The notes beneath the pieces are model-generated. The model made no database searches, was not told the DNA's origin, and saw nothing but the letters and a program-made list of their open reading frames with translations. From Thalassobium sp. R2A62 (lineage in GTDB: Bacteria > Pseudomonadota > Alphaproteobacteria > Rhodobacterales > Rhodobacteraceae), in NCBI RefSeq assembly GCF_000161835.1, contig NZ_GG697169.2, positions 3,336,267-3,400,266 on the forward strand: a stretch of 64,000 nucleotides of DNA. The letters are read 5' to 3'. Both the position numbers and the translations under genes were made by a program. Of the stretch, positions 51,569 to 59,849 are shown one piece after another. The first letter of the stretch is position 1; every line of letters begins with the position of its first letter.

Positions 51569-52051
51569 CGTGGCCTCAAACGACTTTGGTGCCGCATCTA
51601 ATTGTGTTGCGACAGAGTGTATGCCGAGAGGTTAAGATTGCGTACCATGTTGCTGAAATCTTGGCGGTGGTGTGGTTTATTCGACATAAAGTGTTGCACA
51701 AGGCGGATTACGGCCCCTTAGAAACCATACTTCCGAACGAGAGTTCTGAAAAGAAAATTCAACCCTTATGATACCTCACCGTTCCCCTCAGCCTTACGTC
51801 CCGGATAGCGCACAGTGAAGTACCCAGTGAAGCTGTCGTGGTATAGTCCTCGTACACCTGTCGAGCGGTTCGTCATGGTCTTGAGCTGTTCGCAAAAGTC
51901 CTCTTGTTTCCTGATTAGCATTTTCTTTTTTGACTTTCATTTTCATAAAAAGCCTCGGTTCATCATAGGAACCTTGATGTCAGCAGGTTGGGATGTTTTT
52001 GACGGTTTAAGGTCAGAGTGTGACCCTCCAGAGTTTACCAGAGGGTCTCCG
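51569..52051. other. Gap with one doubtful small ORF
   Basis: 483 bases. A 51-codon minus-strand ORF at 51766-51921 (MLIRKQEDFCEQLKTMTNRS ... GYFTVRYPGRKAEGNGEVS) is the only stretch that looks protein-like; I do not recognise it and it may be the tail of a lost gene. The rest should hold the promoter of the GSCFA operon. Confidence 0.3.
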
Positions 52052-52373
52052 TCAGTCTTGGGCAGCACGCCGTAGCTTTGCTCTAACGACTTCTCGCGCA
52101 AGTGCGTAAGTTGATTTTTCTTCGTTCGCGCCTTTCGGTTGAGCTATTTTGCGTAGTGCGAGAACTGCTGAAATCGGTGGTGTGGCTATGGCAAGGCAAA
52201 TGAGGAATTCAACAGGTGTGATAGTGCCAACGTCGACCAGTATGACGCAAAAAAGGATCGCCCCTGCTCCCACCGCAAGAATGTTGGCTAGGTAAGCAAA
52301 ATTTCTGTAGGCACTTTGGCTGGGAGACAGCTCTAGAGCTTCTTCCCGTACGGAATTCTTAAGGGCTTCTTCC
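52052..52373 (-). pseudogene. Small membrane protein, 5' end cut by an IS3 element
   Basis: The frame is open from the IS edge to the stop at 52052 (107 codons). It reads EEALKNSVREEALELSPSQS, then two membrane segments (AYLANILAVGAGAILFCVIL and VEFLICLAIATPPISAVLAL) and a basic tail. No start codon remains between the IS and the coding part except an internal GTG. I do not know the family. Confidence 0.55.
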
Positions 52374-52412
52374 TGAACCGCCCCGGTTTTACCGGAGACT
52401 GTTTAGTTCTTC

Positions 52413-53312
52413 TCAAGCGACTTTATCGAGTGTGTTCATGTTTGCATAGAAGGCCTCCTCTGCCTCAGTTGGTGTGATGTATCCGATGGGTTCGAGCAGT
52501 CGGCGATTGTTGAACCAGTCGACCCAATTGAGCGTTTCCCACTCGACCGCGTCAGCGGATTTCCATGGCCCCAATCTGTGGATGACTTCGGCTTTGAACA
52601 GGCCAATCATCGTCTCGGCCAGCGCGTTATCATAGCTGTCACCGACTGTTCCAACAGACGGCTCCAAGCCCGCATCAGCGAGGCGTTCGGTATATTTGAT
52701 CGACAGATACTGGCTGCCCCGATCGCTGTGATGGATCAGGCTCTCTGAAGGCCGTCTTTCGTAAAGGGCCTGTTCAAGCGCGTCCAAGACAAACTGTGTC
52801 TGCTGCGATCTGGAGGCCTTCCAACCGACGATCTTGTTGGCGAAGGTATCGATGACGAATGCCACATAGACAAACCCTTGCCAGGTCGAGACGTAGGTAA
52901 AATCTGACACCCAGAGTTGGTTGGGCATTATTGCGCGGAACTGCCTGTTCACTCGGTCCATCGGGCACGGCAAAGCCTTGTCTGCCCAAGTCGTTTTGAC
53001 CTTCTTGCCGCGACGGACACCTTCGATACCGATGTCACGCATGAGCCGCTCAACCGTACAGCGCGCCAAATCATAGCCTTCGCGGCGCATGGCATGCCAC
53101 AGTTTACGGGCACCATAGACAGACTGGTTATCGTCCCAAATCCGCTTCATCTCAGCGCGCAATTCAGCATCACGTTTGGCGCGATCCGACGCTTTGTCTG
53201 GATCATCCTCGACGGCCAGATGCGCGTAGAACGTCGAAGGGGCAATCTGCAAAACGCGACAAATCGGCTCGACCCCGCAGACATCACGATGTTCTTTGAT
53301 AAAGCTGATCAC
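52413..53312 (-). CDS. IS3-family transposase OrfB
   Basis: 299 aa from GTG 53312, overlapping the stop of OrfA. Begins [20 protein letters not shown] with the HTH_21 region ([20 protein letters not shown]). The DDE core is intact: [20 protein letters not shown] (Asp), [20 protein letters not shown] (Asp) and [20 protein letters not shown] (Glu). Ends [20 protein letters not shown]. Probably made also as an OrfAB fusion by ribosomal frameshifting, as in this family. Confidence 0.93.
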   Translation of the reverse strand: MISFIKEHRDVCGVEPICRVLQIAPSTFYAHLAVEDDPDKASDRAKRDAELRAEMKRIWDDNQSVYGARKLWHAMRREGYDLARCTVERLMRDIGIEGVRRGKKVKTTWADKALPCPMDRVNRQFRAIMPNQLWVSDFTYVSTWQGFVYVAFVIDTFANKIVGWKASRSQQTQFVLDALEQALYERRPSESLIHHSDRGSQYLSIKYTERLADAGLEPSVGTVGDSYDNALAETMIGLFKAEVIHRLGPWKSADAVEWETLNWVDWFNNRRLLEPIGYITPTEAEEAFYANMNTLDKVA

Positions 53313-53641
53313 TTCCGAAACGGGCGGTCGAGCTCCGCCTGAGCGAAATACGCTGATGCTTTCTTCAGTATCTCATTGGCTTGCCGAAGCTGGCGGTTCT
53401 CGCGCTCCAGGGCTTTGATCCGGTCACGTTCAGCCGTCGTCACACCATCACGTCGACCGCTGTCCGCCTCAGCTCGTCGAACCCACGCCCGAAGCGTATC
53501 AGGCCCACAACCAATCTTAGGCGCGATCGATTTGATCACTGCAGACTGACTGTCAAATTCGCCCTGATGCTCAAACACCATCCGTACAGCACGTTCGCGT
53601 ACCTCTGGCGAACATCTGTTTCCACATTTGTTCTTTTCCAT
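53309..53641 (-). CDS. IS3-family transposase OrfA
   Basis: 110 aa. [20 protein letters not shown] and [20 protein letters not shown] form the helix-turn-helix that binds the IS ends. A leucine-zipper helix follows ([20 protein letters not shown]). Its stop overlaps the OrfB start. Confidence 0.93.
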   Translation of the reverse strand: MEKNKCGNRCSPEVRERAVRMVFEHQGEFDSQSAVIKSIAPKIGCGPDTLRAWVRRAEADSGRRDGVTTAERDRIKALERENRQLRQANEILKKASAYFAQAELDRPFRK

Positions 53642-53689
53642 AACCCAGTATCCTTACTTCTGGGTCTCCGGCAAACAAGGGGCGGTTCA

Positions 53690-54354
53690 GTCGGTCGCCG
53701 TCGTGTCGGACGGTTGATGCGTCAGAACGGCATATCTGTTGTGAGAACGCGCAAACACAAGGTCACAACCGACAGCGATCAAAAGTTCAACATTGCCACG
53801 AACCTGTTGGATCGCGACTTCAACGCCGACAAGCCCAATCAAAAATGGGCTGGCGATATCAGCTATGTCTGGACACGCGAGGGGTGGCTTTATTTCGCGG
53901 TGATCCTGGACCTGCATTCCCGTCGTGTCATTGGATGGGCTGTAAGCAACCGGATGAAACGTGACCTGGCGATCCGGGCGTTGAAAATGGCAATCGCGTT
54001 CCGACAACCACCCAAGGACTGCATTCATCACACGGATCGCGGGTCGCAATATTGTTCGCACGACTGCCAGAAGATCCTGCGCCAGCACGGGTTCAAGGTG
54101 TCGATGAGCGGCAAGGGTAACTGCTATGACAACGCGGCAGTCGAAACCTTCTTCAAAACGATCAAGTCAGAACTGATCTGGCGGCATTCATCGGAAACAC
54201 GGAGGAAGGCAGAGATGGCGATCTTTGAATACATTAACGGATTCTACAATCCGCGCCGCCGACACTCAACATTAGGCTGGAAAAGCCCGGTCGCTTTTGA
54301 ACGGAAGGTGGCTTAAACGAGCACTTGGAGCGGCACAAAAGCGTGACAGGTCCA
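53690..54354 (+). pseudogene. Second IS3-family element, 3' part only
   Basis: OrfB from mid-HTH_21 (RRRVGRLMRQNGISVVRTRK) through an intact DDE core: WAGDISYVWTREGWLYFAVI, IHHTDRGSQYCSHDCQKILR and NCYDNAAVETFFKTIKSELI, ending FNRRRHSTLGW-like NPRRRHSTLGWKSPVAFERK at 54316. The right terminal repeat GCGTGACAGGTCCA ends at 54354. The first 40% (OrfA and the OrfB start) is missing, replaced by the complete IS3 copy next to it. Confidence 0.8.
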
Positions 54355-54501
54355 GCAAGGCAGGACGTGTTCGATTACATCGAGATGTTTTACAACCCGA
54401 CTCGCAAGCACACCAACAACGGCATGCTGTCGCCAGTTGACTATGAAACAGAACAAAGGAAAATGAACGAGGCAGGCGTATAGGAAACTAGGGGCACCTC
54501 A
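54355..54501 (+). pseudogene. Third IS3-family element, OrfB tail and right end
   Basis: 43 codons, RQDVFDYIEMFYNPTRKHTN followed by GMLSPVDYETEQRKMNEAGV and a stop at 54483, the C-terminus of a different IS3-family OrfB. GGGGCACCTCA at 54491-54501 looks like its right terminal repeat. Sits directly after the end of the second element, so that one had inserted here. Confidence 0.7.
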
Positions 54502-54516
54502 GAAAGCCTTAAGAAA

Positions 54517-54780
54517 TTGGATCAACAAGCTACTGAGAAAATGAAGTATTTCTGGTGTGCATTCGTCATGTTTTTTACGTGCTGGTTATGCATTCAAATT
54601 CTAATGGGGGAGATGCCTGTCACCCCCTATGACACGTCCACCATTTGGAGAGATGGTTTTCAGTCTGCAGAAAACTTGGCGATTAAGGCCATCAAAAACT
54701 TTGGTGAAATTCGAACGGCGCTTGGGACTTTCGTGATTGGTGCGTTGGCGGCTGCTGCGGTTCTGATCTGGCCAAACTAA
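54517..54780 (+). CDS. Small membrane protein beside the IS nest, 5' end uncertain
   Basis: 87 aa from TTG 54517 or 79 aa from ATG 54541. FWCAFVMFFTCWLCIQILMG and TALGTFVIGALAAAAVLIWP are two membrane helices with a 40-residue loop between. The frame runs back to the IS end (SESLKKLDQQATEKM), so the true start may have been lost. Layout and the leading helix recall the truncated gene on the other side of the IS nest (EEALKNSVREEALE). Confidence 0.5.
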   Translation: MDQQATEKMKYFWCAFVMFFTCWLCIQILMGEMPVTPYDTSTIWRDGFQSAENLAIKAIKNFGEIRTALGTFVIGALAAAAVLIWPN

Positions 54781-54924
54781 TTGGGTTCTGGCGGATAGGG
54801 TTGGACCTCGGCTTTGAGGTCGGCATGACCTGCTTGGACACATCACAAAGGGCAGGGGCGATCGACTGGAATGAAACCATCCCCGGCGCTGGCGGTCTCT
54901 GCGATACTGGTAGTCAGGCCGTGA

Positions 54925-54946
54925 GTGGGTTTGCAGACCAACCCAC
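54925..54946 (-). terminator. Hairpin downstream of the TRAP operon
   Basis: GTGGGTT pairs with AACCCAC around 8 bases, 20 bases after the stop of the large permease gene. No T-run, so termination is uncertain; it may only protect the 3' end. Confidence 0.4.
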
Positions 54947-54963
54947 GACCCAAGGTGTCAGAG

Positions 54964-56292
54964 CTATTTATAGATTTCTGGCAAGAGCGTTGTCGAAATC
55001 GCAGGGATGTATGCGATTAACAGTACGACAATAAACATACACAACACGAACGGCACAGCGCGGGCTGCAATCTTGAGAATGGATTCTCCGGTGATGCCAG
55101 CCACGACAAATAGGTTTAACCCTAGCGGCGGCGTGATGAAGCCGACGCCCAGAGCTGTAATCATCATGATACAGAACTGAATTTCGTTCATGCCGATATT
55201 GTCGGCCAGTGGTTTGAGGATCGGCGCTAGGATCACGATGTTTGGTGTCGTCTCCATCACGCAACCTGCGGCGATCAGAATGCCGATCATCAGCAAAATC
55301 AGCAACCAAGGCTCGTCTGTAAGGCCGGTGACAGATGTCACAAACCCTTGTGGCACACCCATGATTGCCAACGCTTCGGCCAACGGGGCAGAGAAGGCGA
55401 TGATCGGTAGAATGACACCGTTCACCTTGGCAGAGCTCAAGAGCATCGCAGGGAAGTCTGCCAATGATAGCGTGCGCAGCAAAAAGCCCATCGCGATGGT
55501 CACGACAACGGCTGTCGCACCGGCCTCGGTCGGGGTGAGGCGACCCGAGAAGATGCCGTAGAAAATGATGCCCGGCACGATGAATGCGTACCAGCCGGAT
55601 TTCAGCGATTTACCAAGGTTGCTCGCCCATTCACCAAAGGTCATCGGCTCGCCGTCCTCGTAGGCATAGATCCGGTTGACGAATAGGTTTGTGATCAGGA
55701 TTGCCAGCAAGATCGCAATGCCAGGGATCAGCGCCGCAAGAAACAGTGTCGATGCGGATATTCCCAGCACGAGGCCAATGATGATGTACGCTATGGATGG
55801 TGGGATCAGGATGCCGGTACAGGCACCCGCCGCGACCAACGCGCAGGCATAGGGACGCGGATAGCCGCTTTCGACCAGCCGCGCGATTGTCATGCGACCC
55901 ACAGCAGCGGCACCAGCCGCGTCCGAGCCAGAGATCGCGGCGAACATGCCGCAAACCAGGACGGTCGCAGAGCCAAAGCCGCCTTTGGTAAAGCAGGTCA
56001 ACGCTTCGGCCACGTCGAGAAATTTGCGACTAAGACCTGTGCGCACCAAGACATCACCCGTCAGGATGAACAGCGGTACGGCGGTCAAGGCGAACGCATC
56101 GATGCCTGAGAACAGGCTTTCACCGACAAGGCTAAGAGGGAGGTCGCCGGACATGTAGAGCATCAGGATTGCGGAAAATCCGATCGAGGCCCAAACTGGC
56201 ACAGCCAGCGCAATCAGGCCCACAAAGACGAGCACGGGCAGATAGAAATCCCAGCCCAGCTCTACCGTTTGTTGAAGCGTATTAAAGAGCAT
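54964..56292 (-). CDS. TRAP transporter large permease (DctM family)
   Basis: 442 aa with about 12 membrane helices. Family marks: FALTAVPLFILTGDVLVRTG, GMFAAISGSDAAGAAAVGRM, GACTGILIPPSIAYIIIGLV, GRLTPTEAGATAVVVTIAMG and GFITPPLGLNLFVVAG. Uses an ion gradient to import a carboxylate or similar solute delivered by the binding protein. Distal gene of the TRAP operon, 12 bases after the small permease. Confidence 0.95.
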   Translation of the reverse strand: MLFNTLQQTVELGWDFYLPVLVFVGLIALAVPVWASIGFSAILMLYMSGDLPLSLVGESLFSGIDAFALTAVPLFILTGDVLVRTGLSRKFLDVAEALTCFTKGGFGSATVLVCGMFAAISGSDAAGAAAVGRMTIARLVESGYPRPYACALVAAGACTGILIPPSIAYIIIGLVLGISASTLFLAALIPGIAILLAILITNLFVNRIYAYEDGEPMTFGEWASNLGKSLKSGWYAFIVPGIIFYGIFSGRLTPTEAGATAVVVTIAMGFLLRTLSLADFPAMLLSSAKVNGVILPIIAFSAPLAEALAIMGVPQGFVTSVTGLTDEPWLLILLMIGILIAAGCVMETTPNIVILAPILKPLADNIGMNEIQFCIMMITALGVGFITPPLGLNLFVVAGITGESILKIAARAVPFVLCMFIVVLLIAYIPAISTTLLPEIYK

Positions 56293-56304
56293 TCTGCGTC
56301 TACC

Positions 56305-56817
56305 TTAATCAAACAGAGTGTCGCCTTCGTAGACAGGTTCACCTGTCCGAAGGGTACGAAAATCGCGGAGCAGCGATTGGGCCAACCGCCAAATAATCAA
56401 AGCAAAGCCCAGTGGTACGGCCATCAGGAACCACACCTTTGAGACGCGCAAACCGTCCGTCACAGAGCCAAATTTGGCTGAGACGTGAACTGCCTCATAG
56501 GACCAATAAAGGGCGATGACGGCGACAAAGAACATCACCAGATCACCGAAGATATAGAGACAGGCTTTGGTGCGTGGCCCGAGGTAATGCATCAACACAT
56601 CAATTCGGATGTGCGCACGTTCTTTGACAGCGGCAGCGGCACCAATCCACGCGAGATAGATGAATGAATAGCGAACGATTTCCTCGCCCCAAATGGACGA
56701 ATAAGAAAAGACCTCGCGGCGCAAAACTTCGACGGCCATCGTGGCGACGAGCATCACGTAGAACGTTAGCAGCAGCCACCGTTCGGCGTTTCGGTCAATT
56801 GATCGTAGAATTTCCAT
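56305..56817 (-). CDS. TRAP transporter small permease (DctQ family)
   Basis: 170 aa from ATG 56817. Four membrane helices: WLLLTFYVMLVATMAVEVLR, SFIYLAWIGAAAAVKERAHI (with the family's ARG/KERAHI pattern before helix three), YIFGDLVMFFVAVIALYWSY and FLMAVPLGFALIIWRLAQSL. Partner of the large permease. Confidence 0.93.
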   Translation of the reverse strand: MEILRSIDRNAERWLLLTFYVMLVATMAVEVLRREVFSYSSIWGEEIVRYSFIYLAWIGAAAAVKERAHIRIDVLMHYLGPRTKACLYIFGDLVMFFVAVIALYWSYEAVHVSAKFGSVTDGLRVSKVWFLMAVPLGFALIIWRLAQSLLRDFRTLRTGEPVYEGDTLFD

Positions 56818-56902
56818 ATCAGACCCCAAGGTCTAGCCGACACAAGGCGCGCAGCATTGAAGAAATACGGGCGCCCCGCAATGAGGCGCCCGTTGGTTTG
56901 GC

Positions 56903-58042
56903 TTAAGCGTCGTGGACGTAGTATTTGCCCTGCGTGCTCGCCGCTTCTTCCATTTGAGCAAAGTTGTCCATCGAACCTGCAAGCTCGAGTTTGAACTCAT
57001 CCCATTCTGGACGTTGGTAGCCACCGGCGGCCTTCCATTCGCCCAGCTGATCCTCGGACAGGCTGTGGAATTCTACGCCTGCTTTGGCCAATTCGGACAT
57101 CGCGTAGGCACGTGCCGATGGAACTTTGGCGAGGTTCTGGTGTGACGTCATTTCGGATGCCCACATGATGCCGTCTTGGATATCCGCTGGCATCGAGTTG
57201 AACCACTCGAGGTTACACGAGAAAACCTGCGAGTCAGGAACCGCTTGCGTGAATGTCACGTGTGACAGGATATCTTTGAAGCCGAACACGAACAGCGCGC
57301 CGACAGACGGGTCAAGCGCGTCAGCCACACCCTGTTTGATCGCGGACGGTGTCTCACCCCATGCAACTGGTGTCGGGTTTGCGCCGACCAAGCGATAGTA
57401 CTGCTGAAGCATCTTGGAGCCGGGAACGCGGAACTTAACCCCTTCCAGATCGGATGGTGTGATAACGGCGCCAGCGCCACCTTTGCGGACAGCAACAACA
57501 CGCGGGTCGATGTTGATATAGAACAAGGCCTTAAAGCCGTTCTCTTCAACCTTTGGCTCAACGTTGCCCTTCCAGAAACCGGAATTCACAAGGTTAGTGA
57601 AACGCTGGTTGGAACCACACAGGTACGGCATGTTGATCAGATCAACCGTGGACGCAAAAGGCGCAAAGTTTGAAAGTGAGTGCTGAGCTGCTTGGATCGT
57701 ACCGCCCTGAACCTTTTGGACCAATGCACCACCCGCGCCAAGCTGACCACCAGGTGCCAATTTCACGTAGACCTTGCCGTTCGTTGCGTTTTGGATGTTC
57801 TCTTTGAAGTCCAGCTGCATGATCGGATAGCTGCGCGACGCACCAAGCACGTAGGCTGTGGCGATTGTCATGATGTGGTCGGCTGCGGCCTCGCGGTCGC
57901 GTTCTTCATTGGCTGTCTGGGCCACGGCTTCTGATGACCATAGCATTCCGCCAGCACCAGCAACCATGGCTGCTGTGAATGCGCCAGAGCCTGTCAGTTT
58001 CAGGAAATTGCGGCGTGCCGCTGATTTCAGTTCATTGTTCAT
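56903..58042 (-). CDS. TRAP transporter periplasmic binding protein (DctP family)
   Basis: 379 aa from ATG 58042 behind GGGGAGGA. The leader AARRNFLKLTGSGAFTAAMV is of the Tat type. The mature part has KENIQNATNGKVYVKLAPGG, FAPFASTVDLINMPYLC, and DLEGVKFRVPGSKMLQQYYR, with the conserved Arg of the carboxylate clamp and TPVAWGETPSAIKQGVADAL. Ligand probably an organic acid. The neighbouring genes are not the usual dicarboxylate set. Confidence 0.93.
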   Translation of the reverse strand: MNNELKSAARRNFLKLTGSGAFTAAMVAGAGGMLWSSEAVAQTANEERDREAAADHIMTIATAYVLGASRSYPIMQLDFKENIQNATNGKVYVKLAPGGQLGAGGALVQKVQGGTIQAAQHSLSNFAPFASTVDLINMPYLCGSNQRFTNLVNSGFWKGNVEPKVEENGFKALFYINIDPRVVAVRKGGAGAVITPSDLEGVKFRVPGSKMLQQYYRLVGANPTPVAWGETPSAIKQGVADALDPSVGALFVFGFKDILSHVTFTQAVPDSQVFSCNLEWFNSMPADIQDGIMWASEMTSHQNLAKVPSARAYAMSELAKAGVEFHSLSEDQLGEWKAAGGYQRPEWDEFKLELAGSMDNFAQMEEAASTQGKYYVHDA

Positions 58043-58250
58043 TTGGGTTCCTCCCCGTTTTGGACTCAGCCGCCGTTTTTGTTTTTCGGTCGGCTTCTTT
58101 TTTGATGATCGCGATGACGAACAAGATCGTCGCCGCGAAAAGAACCAACATCTCTCCGACGTCTCCAAAGAAGACAGTTCCAGTGAACGCGCCACTCGCG
58201 ACGTTCGCAAAATAGACGATGAAGACGATCAAGGATGCCAAAAGGAACAT
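58032..58250 (-). CDS. Small two-helix membrane protein overlapping the TRAP binding-protein gene
   Basis: 72 aa from ATG 58250. MFLLASLIVFIVYFANVASG and GEMLVLFAATILFVIAIIKK are hydrophobic, with a charged tail ending NPNEQ. Its last 11 bases overlap the start of the binding-protein gene, so it is probably the true first gene of the TRAP operon and translationally coupled. Ribosome site weak (AAGAGCAAC). No family recognised. It may help assemble or regulate the transporter. Confidence 0.6.
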   Translation of the reverse strand: MFLLASLIVFIVYFANVASGAFTGTVFFGDVGEMLVLFAATILFVIAIIKKEADRKTKTAAESKTGRNPNEQ

Positions 58251-58282
58251 TGTTGCTCTTTGCGTTGTTGGTTCGCTCCCAA

Positions 58283-58296
58283 TGAGAGCGCTTTCA
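58283..58296. promoter_or_regulatory. LacI-family operator 1
   Basis: TGAGAGCGCTTTCA, a near-palindrome matching the LacI/GalR-type pattern TGnAAnCGnTTnCA at most positions, in the divergent promoter region between the TRAP operon and the regulator gene. Confidence 0.65.
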
Positions 58297-58305
58297 GTGA
58301 GTCGA

Positions 58306-58319
58306 TGCAAGCGCTTTCA
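58306..58319. promoter_or_regulatory. LacI-family operator 2
   Basis: TGCAAGCGCTTTCA, a good match to TGnAAnCGnTTnCA in both directions, centre 23 bp from operator 1, about two helical turns, so two dimers could bind on one face. It would control the TRAP operon and the regulator's own gene. Confidence 0.72.
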
Positions 58320-58405
58320 GTCATTGGTGGATAACCTTGAGTTTTTCAGTGTTTTTTACGAAATTACATAATAGGGTCGACAGAAACCTGCGTAAGGCAC
58401 CCTTG

Positions 58406-59431
58406 ATGACGTCAATTCAACCCGTACCAACCCTGAATGATGTTGCTAAAGCAGCAGGCGTTTCGCCTGCAACGGTGTCGCGCGCACTCAACTCGCCCGC
58501 GCTTGTTTCGCAGACAACTTTGACCCGAGTGAAGGCCGCAGTTGACGAGCTGGGCTATACGCCAAATTTCGGCGCGAGGTTTATGGCGGCAAAGCGTACG
58601 ATGACCATCGGTGCGATTATCCCCACCATGGAGAACGCGATTTTTGCGCGTGGTATTCAGGCGTTTCAGGAACAACTTCATAGCCTTGGGTATACCTTGC
58701 TGGTCTCAAGCAGTTCCTATGACCCTGATATCGAAGAAGAGCAGATCCGCACGTTGGCCAGTCGTGGTGCCGATGGGATTTTGCTTATTGGATACCGGCG
58801 CGACGAGCGTACCTATGACTTCCTGCGGCGACGCAATATCCCGTTTCTTTTGGCATGGGCCTTTGCCGCCAATAACTCTTTGCCAGCGGTCGGCTTTGAC
58901 AACCGCGCATCGATGTATCGGCTGTGCAACGAAGTTCTGGGATTAGGTCACCGAAAGTTTGGAATCATCTCAGGCATTGTCGATGGAAATGATCGCGCAG
59001 CCAATCGCCTGAAGGGAATTGTCGAAAGGCTAAAGATCGAAGGGATCGATTTGGACAACGTGCCAATCATCGAAACTTCTTACGAGATTGAAAATGGCGC
59101 CCGCGCGTTCGAACAGCTGATGGAAGGTGACGACAAGCCGACAGTTGTGATGTGTGGGAACGATGTATTGGCTGTTGGCGCGATCCAGTGCGCAACAGAG
59201 ATGGGGCTGTCTGTGCCCGAAGATGTTTCCGTAACTGGTTTTGACGGCATCGAGATTGCCAATATTGTCACTCCGAAACTGGCCACAGTTCATGTGCCAC
59301 ATGCCGAGATGGGGCGTCGCGCGGCAGACGAGCTCGTTTCTATGGTGGAACAGAGCACCAAAGGTACATCGTTTGAGCTTCATAGCCATGTCCGGCTTGA
59401 AGCGTCGCTTGGTCATCCGAGAAACAACTAA
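58406..59431 (+). CDS. LacI-family transcriptional regulator
   Basis: 341 aa from ATG 58406; an earlier ATG at 58337 would lie before the normal start of the domain. VAKAAGVSPATVSRALN is the LacI helix-turn-helix with hinge helix (LGYTPNFGARFMAAKRTMT). The sensor domain reads IGAIIPTMENAIFARGIQAF, VSVTGFDGIEIANIVTPKLA and VHVPHAEMGRRAADEL, as in GntR/GalR-type members. Two operators lie upstream. It faces the TRAP operon and converges on the DUF4387/AtuA operon, so it likely senses the transported compound or a derivative. The effector is unknown. Confidence 0.93.
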   Translation: MTSIQPVPTLNDVAKAAGVSPATVSRALNSPALVSQTTLTRVKAAVDELGYTPNFGARFMAAKRTMTIGAIIPTMENAIFARGIQAFQEQLHSLGYTLLVSSSSYDPDIEEEQIRTLASRGADGILLIGYRRDERTYDFLRRRNIPFLLAWAFAANNSLPAVGFDNRASMYRLCNEVLGLGHRKFGIISGIVDGNDRAANRLKGIVERLKIEGIDLDNVPIIETSYEIENGARAFEQLMEGDDKPTVVMCGNDVLAVGAIQCATEMGLSVPEDVSVTGFDGIEIANIVTPKLATVHVPHAEMGRRAADELVSMVEQSTKGTSFELHSHVRLEASLGHPRNN

Positions 59432-59546
59432 GAAAAGCCATTTTCTTTCAGGATGTTGTTCGGGATTCATCTCGGACGTCAGCCATGAGGCGGACCCGCA
59501 TTGACCTCTTGATCCAAGTCTATGGCAGCAGCACCGCGCGACACTC

Positions 59547-59849
59547 TCAATCCGCGCTTAGGTCCGCCAATAGATTTGCGAACGATGCGCCGTGCATATC
59601 ACGATCAAAACGAGTTCCTTGGACTTCCGGTCTGGGCAGGCTGAATTTGAGGACATTGAGGTCCACAATTTCATAACGCTTCAACATGGCCTCAGATGTG
59701 CCCAGCATTTCGGCAACCCGAGTGTTGTCGGCAATCTGACAGGTCTTTGCGAAAGCTTCGGGGCCATCGCAAAAAATATCGATAGTAAGCCAAAACGGCC
59801 CCGCATTCTTTGATCGGATTTTTATCGTATGATCTGAAAGTTTGGTCAT
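59547..59849 (-). CDS. DUF4387-family protein
   Basis: 100 aa, ATG overlapping the stop of the AtuA-like gene (ATGA). It has the DUF4387 pattern KIRSKNAGPFWLTIDIFC, VAEMLGTSEAMLKRYEIVDL and VLKFSLPRPEVQGTRFDRDM with the Asp-Met-His-Gly end. DUF4387 regularly accompanies or is fused to AtuA/DUF1446 proteins, so the pair are probably two parts of one enzyme. Reaction unknown. Last gene of the operon. Confidence 0.85.
   Translation of the reverse strand: MTKLSDHTIKIRSKNAGPFWLTIDIFCDGPEAFAKTCQIADNTRVAEMLGTSEAMLKRYEIVDLNVLKFSLPRPEVQGTRFDRDMHGASFANLLADLSAD

Larger units (their letters stand above)
52374..53689 (-). mobile_element. Complete IS3-family insertion sequence, 1316 bp
   Basis: Ends match as imperfect inverted repeats: left TGAACCGCCCCGGTTTTACC, right (read inward) TGAACCGCCCCTTGTTTGCC, both followed by GGAGAC. 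Contains OrfA and OrfB in the usual overlapping order. The bases next to the ends (TCC on the left, GTC on the right) are not a target duplication, and the flanks are unrelated, so this copy has taken part in a rearrangement. Confidence 0.85.

Noticed and set aside
53381-54316. A 311-aa plus-strand protein crossing the IS boundary
   Set aside because: Its first third is antisense to the complete IS3 element; only the part from 53690 is transposase, so it is a chance fusion at the junction.
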